The notes under the pieces: model-generated
What the model saw: only the letters and a program-made list of their open reading frames with translations
Databases searched by the model: none
Told to the model about the DNA's origin: nothing
Made by a program: the position numbers and the translations under genes
Shown here: positions 45,782 through 57,713 of the stretch, in pieces
Layout of the letters: each line of letters opens with the position of its first letter
How positions within the stretch are numbered: the first letter of the stretch is position 1
Assembly (NCBI GenBank): GCA_038093975.1
Contig: JBBPTG010000004.1
Span: 434,001-498,000, forward strand
Source: Chalciporus piperatus
Taxonomy: Eukaryota > Basidiomycota > Agaricomycetes > Boletales > Boletaceae
Direction: 5' to 3'
DNA length: 64,000 bases

Positions 45782-46281
45782 TCGGCGGTTCCGTGCACCC
45801 ACCTGATATTCCAAACTCAAATTACAAGACGAAATGAAGTCAAATTCAAACTCTGATGAGTCTGATCTTGATTGGTGTGAGGCCTTAGTTACTAGGTACA
45901 ACTTCCATATCAAGACGTCAAGGGTTACTTAGAGTGACCCATGACTACGAGGCTACGACTGATCTGGGTTCTTGAATAAGTTTGGACTTGGGGATCTTGA
46001 ATTTTTTTTTAAAAAAAACGACCTGTTTGGGCTCGCACAATGCGAATTTAGGTTTCAAGATACACCTACGGATACATAGGCAGGCCTTCCAGCTAAACAT
46101 GTGGGTTGGGTAACCTAGCAAGAAGTTCGTGATGAAATGCAAAGAATACGTCGTGATAGTTGCATCCAGTCGGAATGTGGAATCCGTTCCAACCAATAAT
46201 TAGACAACAGCAATAAAAAATAAATACCCGTGGAGTACAGCACGGTCCGTGGGTGTAACGAGCTACATGCATCAAAGGGTG
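45782..46281. repeat. intergenic with T9A8 tract
   Basis: About 500 bp between two hypothetical minus-strand genes. At 46002-46018 nine T are followed by eight A, a perfect self-complementary AT block. Such tracts exclude nucleosomes and mark promoters or terminators. No gene recognised. Confidence 0.5.
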
Positions 46282-47424
46282 TCACTTCCGTCGCGGAAGC
46301 GACTTAGACGTGCGAGTTTGCGGGCGCGAACGCCGTGAGGAGCTGGTTGTGTGGGAGGACACAATGGGGCGCTGGCGCAGTTGATAGCGAATTGACGGAG
46401 GTGTCATGGGACTGGTCCCATCGGCGGAACGGTCTCTTCCGGGTCCCTTGATCGGTGGTGGCGGTTCAAGGAATGGATCAATCAAATGCGAGGGCGATAC
46501 ATCTTGTGGTAAACGAAGGGGAGAGCAGCTGGGCGAAGAAAGAATGGGGGCCGGATGCGAGTCCGATGGAAAGCTGGTAAAGAGGACGGGGTGGATCGAG
46601 GCAGCCTGCAAAACGGGATCAAGTCGTCGGGCAGGTATCATCCCGGTATCATCAACGTGCACAACGAAGGGAAATGCGGACGGCGTTCTGACGAACTCTG
46701 AATCTTGGGATGCAAGGTGTGAGAGTAGAGGTGTAAGCGGCGATGTTGGTGGGCTAGTGGATATTGGCCTGCGCGGAGCAGGTGGCGAGGGAGTTCTTCG
46801 AGTTGGCGAAGTGATGATGCGGTCCCCTCCGTGAAGAGCTATTCGCTCCAAGGTGCGAGAGACCCGAGTCGCCGTTTCTTCTAGTGGCTCAGTAGGCTTG
46901 CGTTCGAGCGATCTAGATTTCTTAGGTGGCGTTTCCCCTGAGATGGGGCGTGAATTCTGCAAGCCCTCCCCCTCCTCATCCCACTCTCTCTGAGAACGCT
47001 TGAGCATTCGAGGAGCTGGCTGAACTTGACGAGGAACACGTGGCACAGGCACGATTGCGGGCAAGGTGTTCTCATACGCAAAGTCTCTCACTTTGATGCC
47101 CAGCGATGCCAAATGCTCGGTAGAGGGTTGCGGAGAAAATGCCACACCGAAACTTGCGGGCGCTTGGGAACACTCTTCTGGAAATGTTGTGGCTGTGGGG
47201 TACTTAAAGAGCGACAACGGAGGACAGGCTTGAGGCTTGGGAGCGGTGACAATCAGACACATATCTCGACTCACGTTCACCCAAGGTTGCGAAAGAGGTT
47301 GATGTTCAACATCGGCGATGTCTTGATTGAATGAATTGCTGTAGTTGTGGAATATTGAATGTTCTTCGTTGTCCACGTCCATGAATATAGATACGGGTTC
47401 TGCCTGAGCTCTCACGTTCGCCAT
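46282..47424 (-). CDS. hypothetical basic, disordered protein
   Basis: Single frame of 380 codons from ATG 47424 (MANVRAQAEPVSIFMDVDNE). No domain recognised. The N-terminus is mildly acidic. The middle has KRSQREWDEEGEGLQNSRP, TPPKKSRSLERKPTEP and many SP/TP sites (TSPTRRTPSPPAPRRPIS). The C-terminus is strongly basic (RYQLRQRPIVSS, SSSRRSRPQTRTSKSLPRRK). The composition suits a nuclear protein regulated by proline-directed kinases; that is inference. It is divergent from the PP2C gene. Confidence 0.55.
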   Translation of the reverse strand: MANVRAQAEPVSIFMDVDNEEHSIFHNYSNSFNQDIADVEHQPLSQPWVNVSRDMCLIVTAPKPQACPPLSLFKYPTATTFPEECSQAPASFGVAFSPQPSTEHLASLGIKVRDFAYENTLPAIVPVPRVPRQVQPAPRMLKRSQREWDEEGEGLQNSRPISGETPPKKSRSLERKPTEPLEETATRVSRTLERIALHGGDRIITSPTRRTPSPPAPRRPISTSPPTSPLTPLLSHLASQDSEFVRTPSAFPFVVHVDDTGMIPARRLDPVLQAASIHPVLFTSFPSDSHPAPILSSPSCSPLRLPQDVSPSHLIDPFLEPPPPIKGPGRDRSADGTSPMTPPSIRYQLRQRPIVSSHTTSSSRRSRPQTRTSKSLPRRK

Positions 47425-47786
47425 CTGAGCGACAACACTGGATGGGGGAAACAGAATAACGCGGCTAGAGACTCTGAACGATGGTAACGAGGCCTGAGGA
47501 TTGGAGTAGACGCCGACAAGCGGGCTGCGAGTGTTGTGGTACTAGTTTGAGTTGAGTTCTGGTGGCATACTGTGGCAGTGGGAAGATCTTATCGATTTGT
47601 AAGCCCAACATCCATCACCTGACATGCCGTCACCCAGTTGTTCGGCATGCCATTGCTACTACCAAACTTGAAACGACACTGTATTATCATTGCTAGTAAG
47701 TTGTCAACGCCAACGCCCAGTGACATACTCATATAAACCACCACAGGTCATACCGGGAAGCTGTGATACTAATCCTTACTCGGACA
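47425..47786. other. divergent intergenic region
   Basis: About 360 bp between two divergent ATGs (disordered protein and PP2C). It should hold both promoters. No further signal was recognised. Confidence 0.5.
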
Positions 47787-49472
47787 ATGCTCCAAAGGTT
47801 CTGGAAACCCATAGCTGCTACCACGGTTATTGTCGGCGGTTCAACCTATCTTTACAATCGTTATAACAAGCCACAAACTTTCGAGCTTCCGGTGAAGGTG
47901 CGGGGTGCTGACGGCGCACCCGTCATGACTTGGAAGACGTTCCCCCTGCTTTCCCTCACCTCCGTCGAAGAGCGACTCAACGCAAACGCGAAATCCGACA
48001 GCATCACGCGACCTAACGGTATAACGTGGAAGTACACCACAGCGTCCGTAGCAGCCAATGACCCCCTGGAAGACGCTCATGCCGACGCCATTATCTCCCG
48101 CGAACCCTCTGACCCAAAGGCTCCGGGAGACTGGCTATTCTTTACCGTGATGGATGGTCACGGAGGCCCACAGACGTCCCAACTTCTCTCCAAGACATTG
48201 ATAAATGCAGTTGTTTTGCAGCTCTCGACCCTCATTCATGGATCATCTGGTTCCATCTTTTCTAAACCCGCTGTCCAGAATCCCCAGACAATATCCCGGG
48301 CTATCCAGGACGCCTTTACCAAACTGGACGAAGAGTTGCTTAATGCACCACTCAAGGTTCTTGCCAACAACATAGACAAGGAGTCTCTAAAGAAGAAAAT
48401 AGTTCCTGATCTGAGCCAGCACCCACTCGCGCTCCCCACAATGCTCCCGGCGATTTCTGGTTCGTTTCATTCACAACTTCTGTACTTTTTGGCACTCAAA
48501 TACACATCCAGGTAGCTGTGCCTTGATGGCCGTCTTCGACACAGCTGAGCGAGATATGTATGTCGCATGCTCGGGAGATAGCCGTGCGGTCGCAGGTATC
48601 TGGGAAGAAACAGAGAACGGCAAAGGTTCTTGGAGAGTGGAGGTCCTCAGTGAGGATCAAACGGGCCGAAATCCAAAGGAACTGAAGAGGTATACTTTTG
48701 TTCTTTTGTTTGCGGATATGCCTAATTTTTGGGTAGAGTGCAGTCTGAGCACCCTCCGGATGAAGCTGCAGATGTTATCCGTGCAGGACGTGTTTTGGGT
48801 GGACTTGAGCCTACCAGGGCATTCGGAGATGCGCGCTACAAGTGGCCACGCGAAGTCCAGGAAGTGTGAGTGCCTCTTAATTTTTCTTGTTTGAGCAAAT
48901 ATTGAACACTGGGATCAAGCTTGAGCCACGCATTCCTTGTCGGTAACAACAAACCATTACGCCAACCTCCATCGTCCTTCAAAACACCCCCTTACGTCAC
49001 CGCAACACCAGTCGTTACTCACCGCAAATTCTCTTTCAATGACGCTTCCTCGGCTCCTTCTCCTTCATCTGGGCAGCGATTTGTTGTTTTGGCTACAGAC
49101 GGTCTATGGGATAAATTGAGCTCCGAAGAAGTCGTTGCCCTGGTCGGCGGTCATCTCAAAGGCGTAAAAGGAACGATTCCGAAGACCGAGCTGCATCGTC
49201 TGGTTCCCACGTCGTCTGGATCACTGACCGTCGAGGGAAAGGATAAAGTAAGGGGGAGCGAGAAGGGGTCGTGGTTCTTCGGAGATGGCAACCTCAGCAG
49301 TCACCTTATTCGGAATGCGTTTGGTGGAGGTGACACCGAGGCACTTCGGAAACTGGCTAGTATGCCAGCACCTCACGCCCGCCGGTATCGTGACGACATC
49401 ACCGTTACGGTGGTCTTGTGGGACGAACAAGATACGAGTCCCAAGACCATCGAGATCAAAGCGAAGCTATAA
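47787..49472 (+). CDS. PTC5: mitochondrial PP2C-type protein phosphatase (Ptc5/PDP-like)
   Basis: Metal-dependent protein phosphatase like yeast Ptc5 and mammalian pyruvate dehydrogenase phosphatase. ATG 47787 begins MLQRFWKPIAATTVIVGGST, a basic presequence running into a short hydrophobic stretch, so a mitochondrial anchor is likely; an in-frame GTG upstream is not used. PP2C motifs in order: DPLEDAHAD, FFTVMDGHGG (metal Asp), MYVACSGDSRAVAG, RVLGGLEPTRAFGDARYKW, VVLATDGLWDKLS and RYRDDITVTVVLW. Introns: after MLPAISG, after LKR and after VQE; the last joins EVQEV to LSHAFLVGNNKPLRQ, as expected for Ptc5/PDP. It converges on the deubiquitinase gene with 82 bp between. Confidence 0.9.
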
Positions 49473-49554
49473 TTCCTCACCCCATCACTTGGTACATTTG
49501 CACATATAATGCAAGAATGATTGCAACCACCCAAATACAACAAGCACCATACAG

Positions 49555-51840
49555 CTATATAATCATTCTCTTCCGCTTGTTGCCATATTGCTTCGGTCTG
49601 TGGTGGAAGTCGGAATTCCGAAGGTTGTTATTCCCGCTCAATCGTGTGTAAGGATTTCTCGCGCCACCACCGAACGAAGACTTTCTACGCTGCCCATGGG
49701 ATATGTGTTTGGGAGTCTGGATGGGTGAGACGGCATGACGCTTGGTGTCGGACGTGTGATCGTCTTCGTCGCCGAATGGTGATTTACGCTTCTTCTCGTT
49801 GCCGTTAACCGAAGAAGCGTAAAAACTACTTGGACTAATGCCATTGGTGAAAGGGGTATCCGAGGATGGAGCACGTATTGGGGCGACGGATGTGCGATCT
49901 GAAGAGGAATGTGATTGAGGGGAGGAGGTGGAAGGTGGAGGTGGGGGAGATGAATCGGCGCTGGTCATCGCCTTCGAATTCACCGTTTTGGACTCTGAAG
50001 AACTATCGGGGCTGTCGTCGTCATCATACTGCGCAAGACTCGTGAGAGCGGCGCTTGGTTGGCTAGAGAGTGCGGTGATCTTCTTCTTCAAGTTCGTGGC
50101 CTGTGGGTCGGTAGGAGATATCGTAGGGGCTGGTTTTACATTACCAACTGTGTTGGGTATGGGGGAAGGGAGAAGAGGGCCGATGAATGGACGATCGGCC
50201 TTGGTACCCACGTCTTCTTCATCTAAATCTACATTCTTCCGCTTCTTCATAGCTCCGACGATGCTGCTCTTTGCACCACCGAGAGCCGGGCTTAGGCGAC
50301 TGACCGCACCCTCGAGCGACTGCCCCTTGTCGCGCATATAGAATAAAATATATGCGTTCTTCATCCCTGTGGGAGGCCTGTGGTGGGGAGAGACCATATC
50401 ATCGTTCATTTCGTACCAACGACCGTTCGCTGCCTTGACGTGGGCAAAGTAGTGCCCAGAGTTCGGCCCACCACCAGCATGGCAGATAACACCGTATAAT
50501 GAGTAAGTGGGTCCAAATTGGCCCTCACTCATTGCGGGCTGGAGGGAAAGACGCTCGTCGTAGTGGATGGGGTGGCCAACCTTTCGGCCAAGCGGAGAGA
50601 AACGTTTCAGATGGATCGTTAGAACAGCAGGGGCGTCGTGGATTGTAAACCGCTTCTCAGCAACGACGGCTTTTTTACACCTTCATCGAAGTCCGTCAGC
50701 GATAGATGTTGGTATGCATCCAGGCTACTCACTTCTCGCATTTGTACTTGTCCGAGCCTTTCAAGAAGTCCACAGCGACAAATTTCTTCAACGCATCCCT
50801 CAGACTGGAGGAGCCATATATGTCTAAACTTATGTCTAGCATGCTGTCGAACGTGTCACTATTGTAACTGCATTCGCGGCAGGTTACCCGGGAACGCAAT
50901 CGCCCGCCAAATATTTTGTGTATCCATGTCGTCTCGGCCAGTTTAGGGTCGATTTTCCTAACCCCATACTGAGAACCAGCATACCGAGGAAGCTGGAGAG
51001 GACTTACTGTGGGTATCCCGCCAGACATGATCTTTGCAACGCGTCAATAGCGTAACGGAGGAATTCATGTGAATCCTCTTGTCTGCCCCTGCGCATGTGT
51101 TTTGCGATGACTGCCGCTGTCGGTCAGCAATGTCGTTTACCAAGGAAGGGTGTCAAGACTTGCGTTGTAATTTGGATGTGATTTGGTATGGGGTGAATGA
51201 ATGGGACTTGTGGTACGAGTCCATCATGACTTGCCGAAGATTACATGACATGCAAAATCCGCCCTTGACTCTGCCTGTACGGCGGTTAAGACGCTATCGA
51301 CGCGAGGATACTGTCATTGTAGACTCACAAGGGTCAGTTTTAGAGTGCGCGTGCAAGACGCGAAGGAGAGGGGGTGTATGGAGGAGGCACTGCAGTGCAC
51401 TATTCAAAAAGCAAGTGTTTCCGGTGTTGTGGAGTCCACTGCCGACGTCATGGCCTGGAGGCCACGTAAAATCGAGGAAACCACTGTACAATGAGTGCTT
51501 CGGAGTCCTGGATGCAAGGGGAGACGCCTTCGGAAGGGCGGCATGTGGTGTAGAGGGCGTTTTTGGTTGATCCAGAGGGGACTGTCGATATTCATAAGCG
51601 CACGACATGAAGGGGTCTTGGATAGCTCACTTTGCTGGCTTTTGGCGTTCCGTTGATGGGTTCATACTTTCCTTCTGCAACTGCTAGCGTACCAGATGAT
51701 GATCCTTCTACGAATTCGACGGGTGGTGGAAGAAGACTGTTGAACGCATCGATATCCTTGGCCGGTCTAAGCTGCGCAGGATCGTCGGACAGAATCTGAG
51801 TAGAAAATGGAGTGGCAGGATACAATGGCGATGCTAACAT
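49555..51840 (-). CDS. ubiquitin carboxyl-terminal hydrolase (USP36/Ubp10-like)
   Basis: USP-family cysteine protease that removes ubiquitin; architecture is like USP36/USP42 and yeast Ubp10, nuclear or nucleolar enzymes. ATG 51840 begins [20 protein letters not shown]. The catalytic domain has [20 protein letters not shown] (Cys box), [20 protein letters not shown], the Cys-x2-Cys finger halves [13 protein letters not shown] and [29 protein letters not shown] and [20 protein letters not shown] (His box). Over 230 residues follow, disordered, Ser-rich with nuclear-type basic ends ([24 protein letters not shown]). The frame also stays open upstream of the chosen ATG, to 52023. Confidence 0.92.
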
Positions 51841-52284
51841 GATATGTCCGCCAGAGCAAGATCTGTGGAGATGGTCGTATCTCTGGAAGTGGATTCCAGT
51901 ACGACAAGCGCAATGAATGGTGCGGCGCAGAAGAACGGACAGTTTGAGCAGACGTCGAGGCCTCGGTGAGAAATCACACCAAGACTGACAGGCGTTATTT
52001 ACGCTTGTTACTAATACTAGCATACTGTTGACAGCTGCCAGATCCTACACTTGGGTCTCGATCACAAACTGCAAGGGCTGCAGCACTACTTATAGTATAC
52101 AAACTGTGGTGAATGAACGGAGATACAGAAACAACGATTGGGGAAGAGTAAAGTAAGAGTGACTAATGTAAGAAGAGAAAGGATACAGCTATAGGTCAAC
52201 GATTAAAACAAACAAGTAGATGAAGTAGTGACAAACAAAAGCTATCGATACATGAGTTGGAGACCGACACTGGGGACATCGCAT
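51841..52284. other. intergenic
   Basis: About 440 bp between the start of the deubiquitinase gene and the stop of the zinc-finger gene, both minus strand. The deubiquitinase frame stays open to 52023, so a longer N-terminus is possible but looks unlike protein. Nothing else seen. Confidence 0.45.
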
Positions 52285-53532
52285 TTAGACGGTGCTGTAC
52301 AAAAGTAGCTCTTGTGGAGCGTTGGTTGTGAGGGACGATAAACCCATGTCCTCGAATGAGTCAGAGGAATACAGCAGCGAAAACGTTGACAACGGCGATG
52401 CTGACGACGACCGAGACACGTCGCTTCCAACGTCCAGGAAGGGTTCGAAGACCGGAATTTGCAAGGGGGAAGCGTCAAAGAACTGACAATCAACGGCCGT
52501 GGAGAAGACCTCGTCGAGGAAAAATGGGTCATTGTTTGCAGACGGGTATCGATACAGTTCGTATGAGGGAGTCGGGGAATTCGAGGGATCGGCCTTCATG
52601 TTGTGATCCAGCGGCAGGACTCTTGGAACCAGAGAATAAGCACCGTCTCCTATGGGGTACCAGCTAGCCTGTTGCAATAAGATCGAATCCTGGTCGGACA
52701 ATTCGTTCTTGTCCAAGGGGGGAATCGCCCCTCCTCGATTATCTAGACCACTGCTGCCCGATCCTTTTGCACAGTTAGACGAGTGTTGGAGCGGTAACAA
52801 ATCACTTACTTTCGCTGTGAACAAGGGGGGACGGACTCCGAGACTCTACCTTACGCTGACAGTTGTCTTCCACATGCGATGGTGATGCAAGCTGTACAGC
52901 TGGGGGAATCCCTCCAGTGCCACTGACTGCCGTCATGGTATCCAAATCGAGCATTCTGGTATCAATCCCATGTTTCCGCAGATGCGCTGCGAAGGTGGAC
53001 CGCCGCTTGATTCTAACACCACTTCAGCACACCAGAGAAAAACAAAACAGGCAAAAAAACTAACTTTGTTCCACAGTCACCCACGAAACATTTATAAGCC
53101 GCCTCTCCCCTGTGCGTCTCTTTGCGGTGGCGAGTACACGACGAGGGGTCTCCAAAAGATTTCCGGCAGGTACCGATGCCGCAGATATAAGGTTTCGCTT
53201 TCGAGCTAGCCACTCCCTTCAGTACTACGAAAAATGGTTGAAGGATAATTTTCATACTGAACGTTCCAGTGCGTCTTCAGGCCGGAGAATTGTGCAAAAC
53301 CCTTTCCACAAGTTTCACAAATGTGGGGTCTAGGATAGATTGTCAGCCGGGTATCCCGGGTAATCCAGGCGCTCAAAAAATACCTACTTGACACCAGTGT
53401 GCAGTAACTCATGTCGAGTAAGGTCACCTTTGCGTGCAAAGGTTTTAGAACAAGATGTACAACTCCACTGGGAGCGGGGAAAAAATTAGCTGAGGACGCG
53501 ATTTGAATAAAGGGAACTCTTACGAGTGACAT
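52285..53532 (-). CDS. C2H2 zinc-finger transcription factor with four fingers
   Basis: DNA-binding protein. The exon from ATG 53532 is only nine bases (Met-Ser-Leu), spliced to WSCTSCSKTFARKGDLTRHE plus LLHTG (finger 1), then HICETCGKGFAQFSGLKTHW (finger 2), YICGIGTCRKSFGDPSSCTR plus HRKETH (finger 3) and YKCFVGDCGTK joined across an intron to IKRRSTFAAHLRKHG (finger 4, split by the intron). Fingers 3 and 4 have a four-residue Cys spacing typical of fungal factors such as the AZF/GLI-like group. After the fingers, RMLDLDTMTAVSGTGGIPP leads to a long Ser/Pro and acidic region (AVDCQFFDASPLQIPVFEPF) suited to activation. Targets are unknown. Confidence 0.85.
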
Positions 53533-54094
53533 AATTTAAAAGTTAGTTGATCCGCTGGGGTATAGCGACGATGCCCTGCAACGTCGATCCAGTATCAGCG
53601 AGGGGGGGAATAAAGGACGGTATTCCCTCTCCCTCCACTGGCTCATTAAATGGACGGCGGGCCACTCGATCGGGATGACAACCCTATGAGGTTCCTTGTG
53701 GTCATGTCACGATGATTAGTATCCATTGTTCCGGGCTCCCCCAACGCAGGGGTGAAATTACGTTGGACAGGAAAGAAACGCCAGCGCTATTCCATTAGCG
53801 AAAACAAAAGTTAGACGCGGTACTGCCGAGGGCAGCCATGAGGAACAATAGCGCGGCGGAGCGTACAAGAGCTCCGCATCTCCGCAAACGACATAGGCAA
53901 TGTCTCACTCGCATCACGGCACAAGGAACGTCTGATTGCTTAATGGATGCGTGGGAACTTGCATAGATCGTCACAAGAGCCTACGAGATTGCTTTATGTT
54001 CAGCTTGCACTATCAATCAGAGCACCCAAACTCTGCTGCAGTACTGGTACATGTTCCATTGTCGTGATCACCCATCATTGGACAATGGAGGTCA
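53533..54094. other. intergenic
   Basis: About 560 bp between the start of the zinc-finger gene and the stop of the F-box gene. It should carry the factor's promoter. No coding or RNA gene recognised. Confidence 0.5.
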
Positions 54095-55564
54095 CTAAAT
54101 CCCCAATCCTTGTCCATAAATACACTTCGTGACCCTTTCCTCCATCCAGGGTGCAACGGTCAAAAAATCGTGCCATGTGAACGATGCAAATTGATTGTTA
54201 ACAAGTCCGCCAAATAATCCCAGCGCGTGCGGCGGAGAAGTGTTGAGCCCTTGAGGGCCAGAAGCATGCAGTTGCGCGGTGACCCTCCAAAAAATCAGTA
54301 AAAAGCAATTAAAACAGCGTGCCATGGGAACCATACATCATTCCTCCTACCCATTCCATGTCATCATCCTCCATAGCATCTGAATGCCATCTTTGGTCAC
54401 TCCCACCAGGAGTATCCATCGGATAGTTGTGATAGGCCGGCGAGGGCATAGGATACGAAAGGCGACCATAATGCGGACGAAGGCGCGGTCCAACTGTTGA
54501 ACATTATGAGTTAATACAAATCGGAGTCGACCGCACACGCACCAGAAGTCCTGGAATTGGATTCATCCGGGTGACTAATGAGATCTTCAGCGCCGTTTCC
54601 GAAATCAAAACTACTGGGAGACCCAAGTCCGGGAGGACATATGAATGCGCGAGCATTACGATTTACTCTCAGAGGCGTCCTCGGACGGTCGAGCATGCCC
54701 AGAACAATCATTCGGACATCGATCAACTCGAGGACGACCTAAAATAGGACACTTCTAGTCAAGTGGAGGAAAACGGAGCCGCGACGCTCACCCTGATTTG
54801 AGTCGGCAGATGAGCGAGGTTATTCTGGACTCTAGTGCCATATCAGTCGCATGAATATAAAGCAACCTGGCAGGATGCTGACTTCATCTCGTGAAATATC
54901 GCCAGAGGATTGAAGTTTCGGGATGCAACTTCGAGCTCATTCACCGATCCATTCCGGTTGATGACAACGTATCTAAGGATCGTTAAACCCAAGAATGTGA
55001 GCTGAATCAAAGGGACGGCTACTTAGTCCACGATTCATCCGAAGTGCAAGACGACCGACTTCTGTGCCACACACGATAAAGGACTCTGAAAAAGGATAAT
55101 ATTCGTATGATAGTTGATGTCAATGCAGCGAGGACCGACTTCATGAAGGCCTCTCTCCATGGGGTATCCTTCTTCCATTTGGCCCATCCTGGGAGGTATC
55201 TTCGGCGAAAGCATTCTTCCCATTCGGATGGCCTCAGATTAGGTATGGAGCTTTCGAATAACAGAAAGCTTGGTGATGCGAAGGTAAGGATTTCGATCCA
55301 ATTCTGCCGTGGTACGATTGAATGAATGCTAAGGTGGGACAACGATTTCTCATAGACGCCTCGGTGAAGATTGCGCAGTATAGGCTGCCTCCATGGATTT
55401 AGAGAAGGGTCAGCGGTGACAGCCCTGAGCCTATGGGACAGGCAAGAGACCTTGATGAGAGAGTCCAGATCAAGCTCCGAAATGATCTCTGCCACAAGCT
55501 CAACCGGCAATGTCTGGAATGTCGTACGTTGTGCGCCGAGGGCGAGTTCAGCATCTGTCGCCAT
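54095..55564 (-). CDS. F-box protein of an Agaricomycete-type family
   Basis: ATG 55564 (MATDAELALG) is followed by an F-box: QTLPVELVAEIISELDLDSL and IKVSCLSHRLRAVTADPSL, which would bind Skp1 in SCF ubiquitin ligases. Then WIEILTFASPSFLLFESSIP, WEECFRRRYLPGWAKWKKDT, VVINRNGSVNELEVASRNFN, NNLAHLPTQIR and VVLELIDVRMIVLGMLDRPR, a layout I associate with a conserved F-box family of mushroom-forming fungi. The last intron (donor at about 54325) skips a false ending after GGMMYGSHG and joins EWVGGMM to VTAQLHASGPQGLNTS, ending YGQGLGI. Several introns; not every one in 54.7-55.2 kb was fixed. The substrate is unknown. Confidence 0.75.
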
Positions 55565-55858
55565 TTGATGGAACCGTGGGATCCCCAAGTAGTCTTTCGT
55601 GGTAGGCTTGAAGTTGGGAATTTACATGTTGTTTACATGCTGTGCCCGCATTGAGGAGTGTTTGGACTCAAATTTCAAATCCAAGGGAGATACTTAGTAC
55701 CGAGTCCCATGTCCTTCCTAACCGTATAAGTTGAATCAAGGACAAAATAACTGATAAGTAACAATGTCCGGTTCTCTACCCTGAAAACGATTGTAACTGC
55801 AACACATCTGACAACAGCCTGCTGGTAATGTGATATAACAAAAAGAGGAAAATGACTG

Positions 55859-56515
55859 TTAACGAGATCGAACGATGGATGTCCAGATAATCAGAACATC
55901 CCGAGGTTGTCTCTGGAGAGTGTACCGTGAGTCAAACCTGTACTTATATCAAGGCAAGGAAAACTCACAGCAATTCACCAACCACGTTGCCTACAGGTTC
56001 GTACAGGCAGACATACAGAGTTGCCTCACCAAAACTTGCGTCGAATATACCGTGACACTGAGCTGAGGCGCACCCCAGCTGCGTGGTAGACTGCCAGATC
56101 ATTTGCGTGAAATCGGAAAATGTGGGATTACTTGAATCAAAAGTCGCTGGAGGGGAAAACGTCAAACCCAATCACAGATAATCTGACATCATCCGGTTAA
56201 CCCACCCAGGCCGTCCATGAACATTGTCATCGCATCCTGGGCAGTGAAATTCCCAGTCCCAGCGGCGATGTTTTCGCCGTAGGGGCCCAAATACCCATCG
56301 GTGTGTTTGAAGTGACAACCAGTCGCCCATTGCTGGGCTTTACTGGCCAAGTGCGTCGACCAATTGAGTGGTTGAGCATGAAAGGTCGAGCGAAGAAGGT
56401 TGTGAGTGTCCAGATAGACTTGTCCTGTGGTATTGGTTTGGTCGTCGTTGTCCTCTGCGAGGACAACGCCGAAACATACGGACAGGATTGCAATAAAAAA
56501 CAAGAGAGCCCGCAT
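55859..56515 (-). CDS. secreted CAP/PR-1-like protein
   Basis: CAP superfamily (SCP/PR-1, yeast Pry-like), extracellular proteins that bind sterols and lipids. ATG 56515 opens a clear signal peptide (MRALLFFIAILSVCFGVVLA). The mature domain has YLDTHNLLRSTFHAQPLNWS, LASKAQQWATGCHFKHTDGY, GPYGENIAAGTGNFTAQDAM, then, after an intron near 56160-56220, FSDFTQMIWQSTTQLGCASA and TLYVCLYEPVGNVVGE. The His and Glu pairs of the CAP cavity are kept. The C-terminal exon after VVGEL is uncertain; a spliced ending to TAA at 55859-55861 is one model. It is small and without a long N-terminal extension, unlike many fungal Pry proteins. Confidence 0.8.
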
Positions 56516-56668
56516 GAGATGGTCGAAACAAAGAAATGATAGACTTGTACAAGGAGGGACGAAGGGAGGGATGTACACCTCAACAAAATGGGACGGGGAA
56601 TCAGTAGGCTTGAGAGGAAGATACGATCAGAGTCCAGACGTCCACCTTTGCATGCTTGGCTAGATCAT

Positions 56669-57052
56669 CTATGATGGTGCCTTGCAACGGAATCCACGAA
56701 AATAACCATCAACAGCAGCACGAGCTACCTCGATGATTGCATTCAAGAAAACATAATCTTGTTTTGAACGACGGGGCTGAGATCATCCAAGCTCACCTGG
56801 GTGTATGAAATCAGTCTCCAGTAACCGACCTGACTTACAATAAAGGTATGAAATATGGAGCTGCTTGTCAAGAACCACATGATGAATTACGTAGCGAAAC
56901 TCGTAAGGAAAGCTGACATCACAGGTACTCGGGACTACTGAAGGTAATCCCTTGGTAATCCCCAACTGAGAGGTCTCCGGAGCATTCCTGATACAACTCT
57001 CCATCAACCAAATGATCAGCTCTTCCACCAATTCAAGGAGGGTAGTTGACAT
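56669..57052 (-). CDS. small hypothetical protein
   Basis: No family recognised. ATG 57052 begins MSTTLLELVEELIIWLMESC, a helix with hydrophobic spacing, then CDVSFPYEFRYVIHHVVLDK and QLHISYLYC. The 3' exon reads DYVFLNAIIEVARAAVDGYF and RGFRCKAPS, ending at TAG 56669-56671. Two splice models keep the frame: removing only a 43-nt intron (gtgagc...aacaag), or one longer intron beginning at gtaagt upstream. The Cys residues and short length would fit a small helical adaptor, but nothing more can be said. Confidence 0.55.
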
Positions 57053-57180
57053 GATGAAGTCGATGTTTCCATACTTTTAGCGAAGAAACAATCTTGTCCT
57101 ATGGGATAAACTAGGGAAGGGGAAAGACTAACCCGGAGGTCCGAGGATGGCTCAACAATCGAGAGTGAATGGTAGAGAGG

Positions 57181-57713
57181 CTATGCCTTGTTGATAACAC
57201 GGATGTTGTGTTCTCGTTTGAAGTTCTCGAACTCCTGTTCCTTCCCTTTAATCTGCTCCGTCAGAGTAGTGATCACCTTTTTGATCTGTGAAACATAACT
57301 CAGACCACTCAAGGACAAGCCAAATACTATTGACTCACACCGTCTCGATTGGTTTGCAATGCAGGGACGACATCCTTGACAGTGCGCTCAACCAGCACAC
57401 CACCGATCAAACGGAAGCACTTGCGATCTGGCTCTTCCTCCAAAGCTTCGTCTAGCGTCGAAAGCACCAATCTAATTCAACATGCATCAGACGTCTGTTG
57501 TAAGTAAAAAAGGACATACGTATGTTCTTCAGCTTCTTGTTCGAGCTCGCCGATCTTGCCGGCCAGAGTCTGCAAGTCATTTTGGAAGCGAGAGTATGTT
57601 TGTTGTATCTCTGTCTAGTCAATCATGATGAATATGTTTGATAATTCTGCGTCGCTTGTCGTACCCTGGTCTGTGAGCGGTTGCGCCTTCACTTTTGCCT
57701 TCGAGCTGGACAT
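57181..57713 (-). CDS. GIM4: prefoldin subunit 2 (beta class)
   Basis: Prefoldin subunit 2, a beta-class subunit of the hexameric chaperone that hands actin and tubulin to the CCT chaperonin. Four exons give roughly 125 residues. ATG 57713 starts MSSSKAKVKAQPLTDQ; splicing joins EIQQTYSRFQNDLQTLAGKI, GELEQEAEEHT, LVLSTLDEALEEEPDRKCFR and LIGGVLVERTVKDVVPALQT, the conserved beta-hairpin between coiled-coil arms, then KKVITTLTEQIKGKEQEFEN and a basic end INKA. Only 128 bp separate it from the divergent complex I gene NDUFS8. Confidence 0.93.

Noticed and set aside
54309..54334. F-box gene ending at TAA 54309
   Set aside because: A GT-AG intron there joins to VTAQLHASGPQG and a longer conserved-looking C-terminus ending at 54095.
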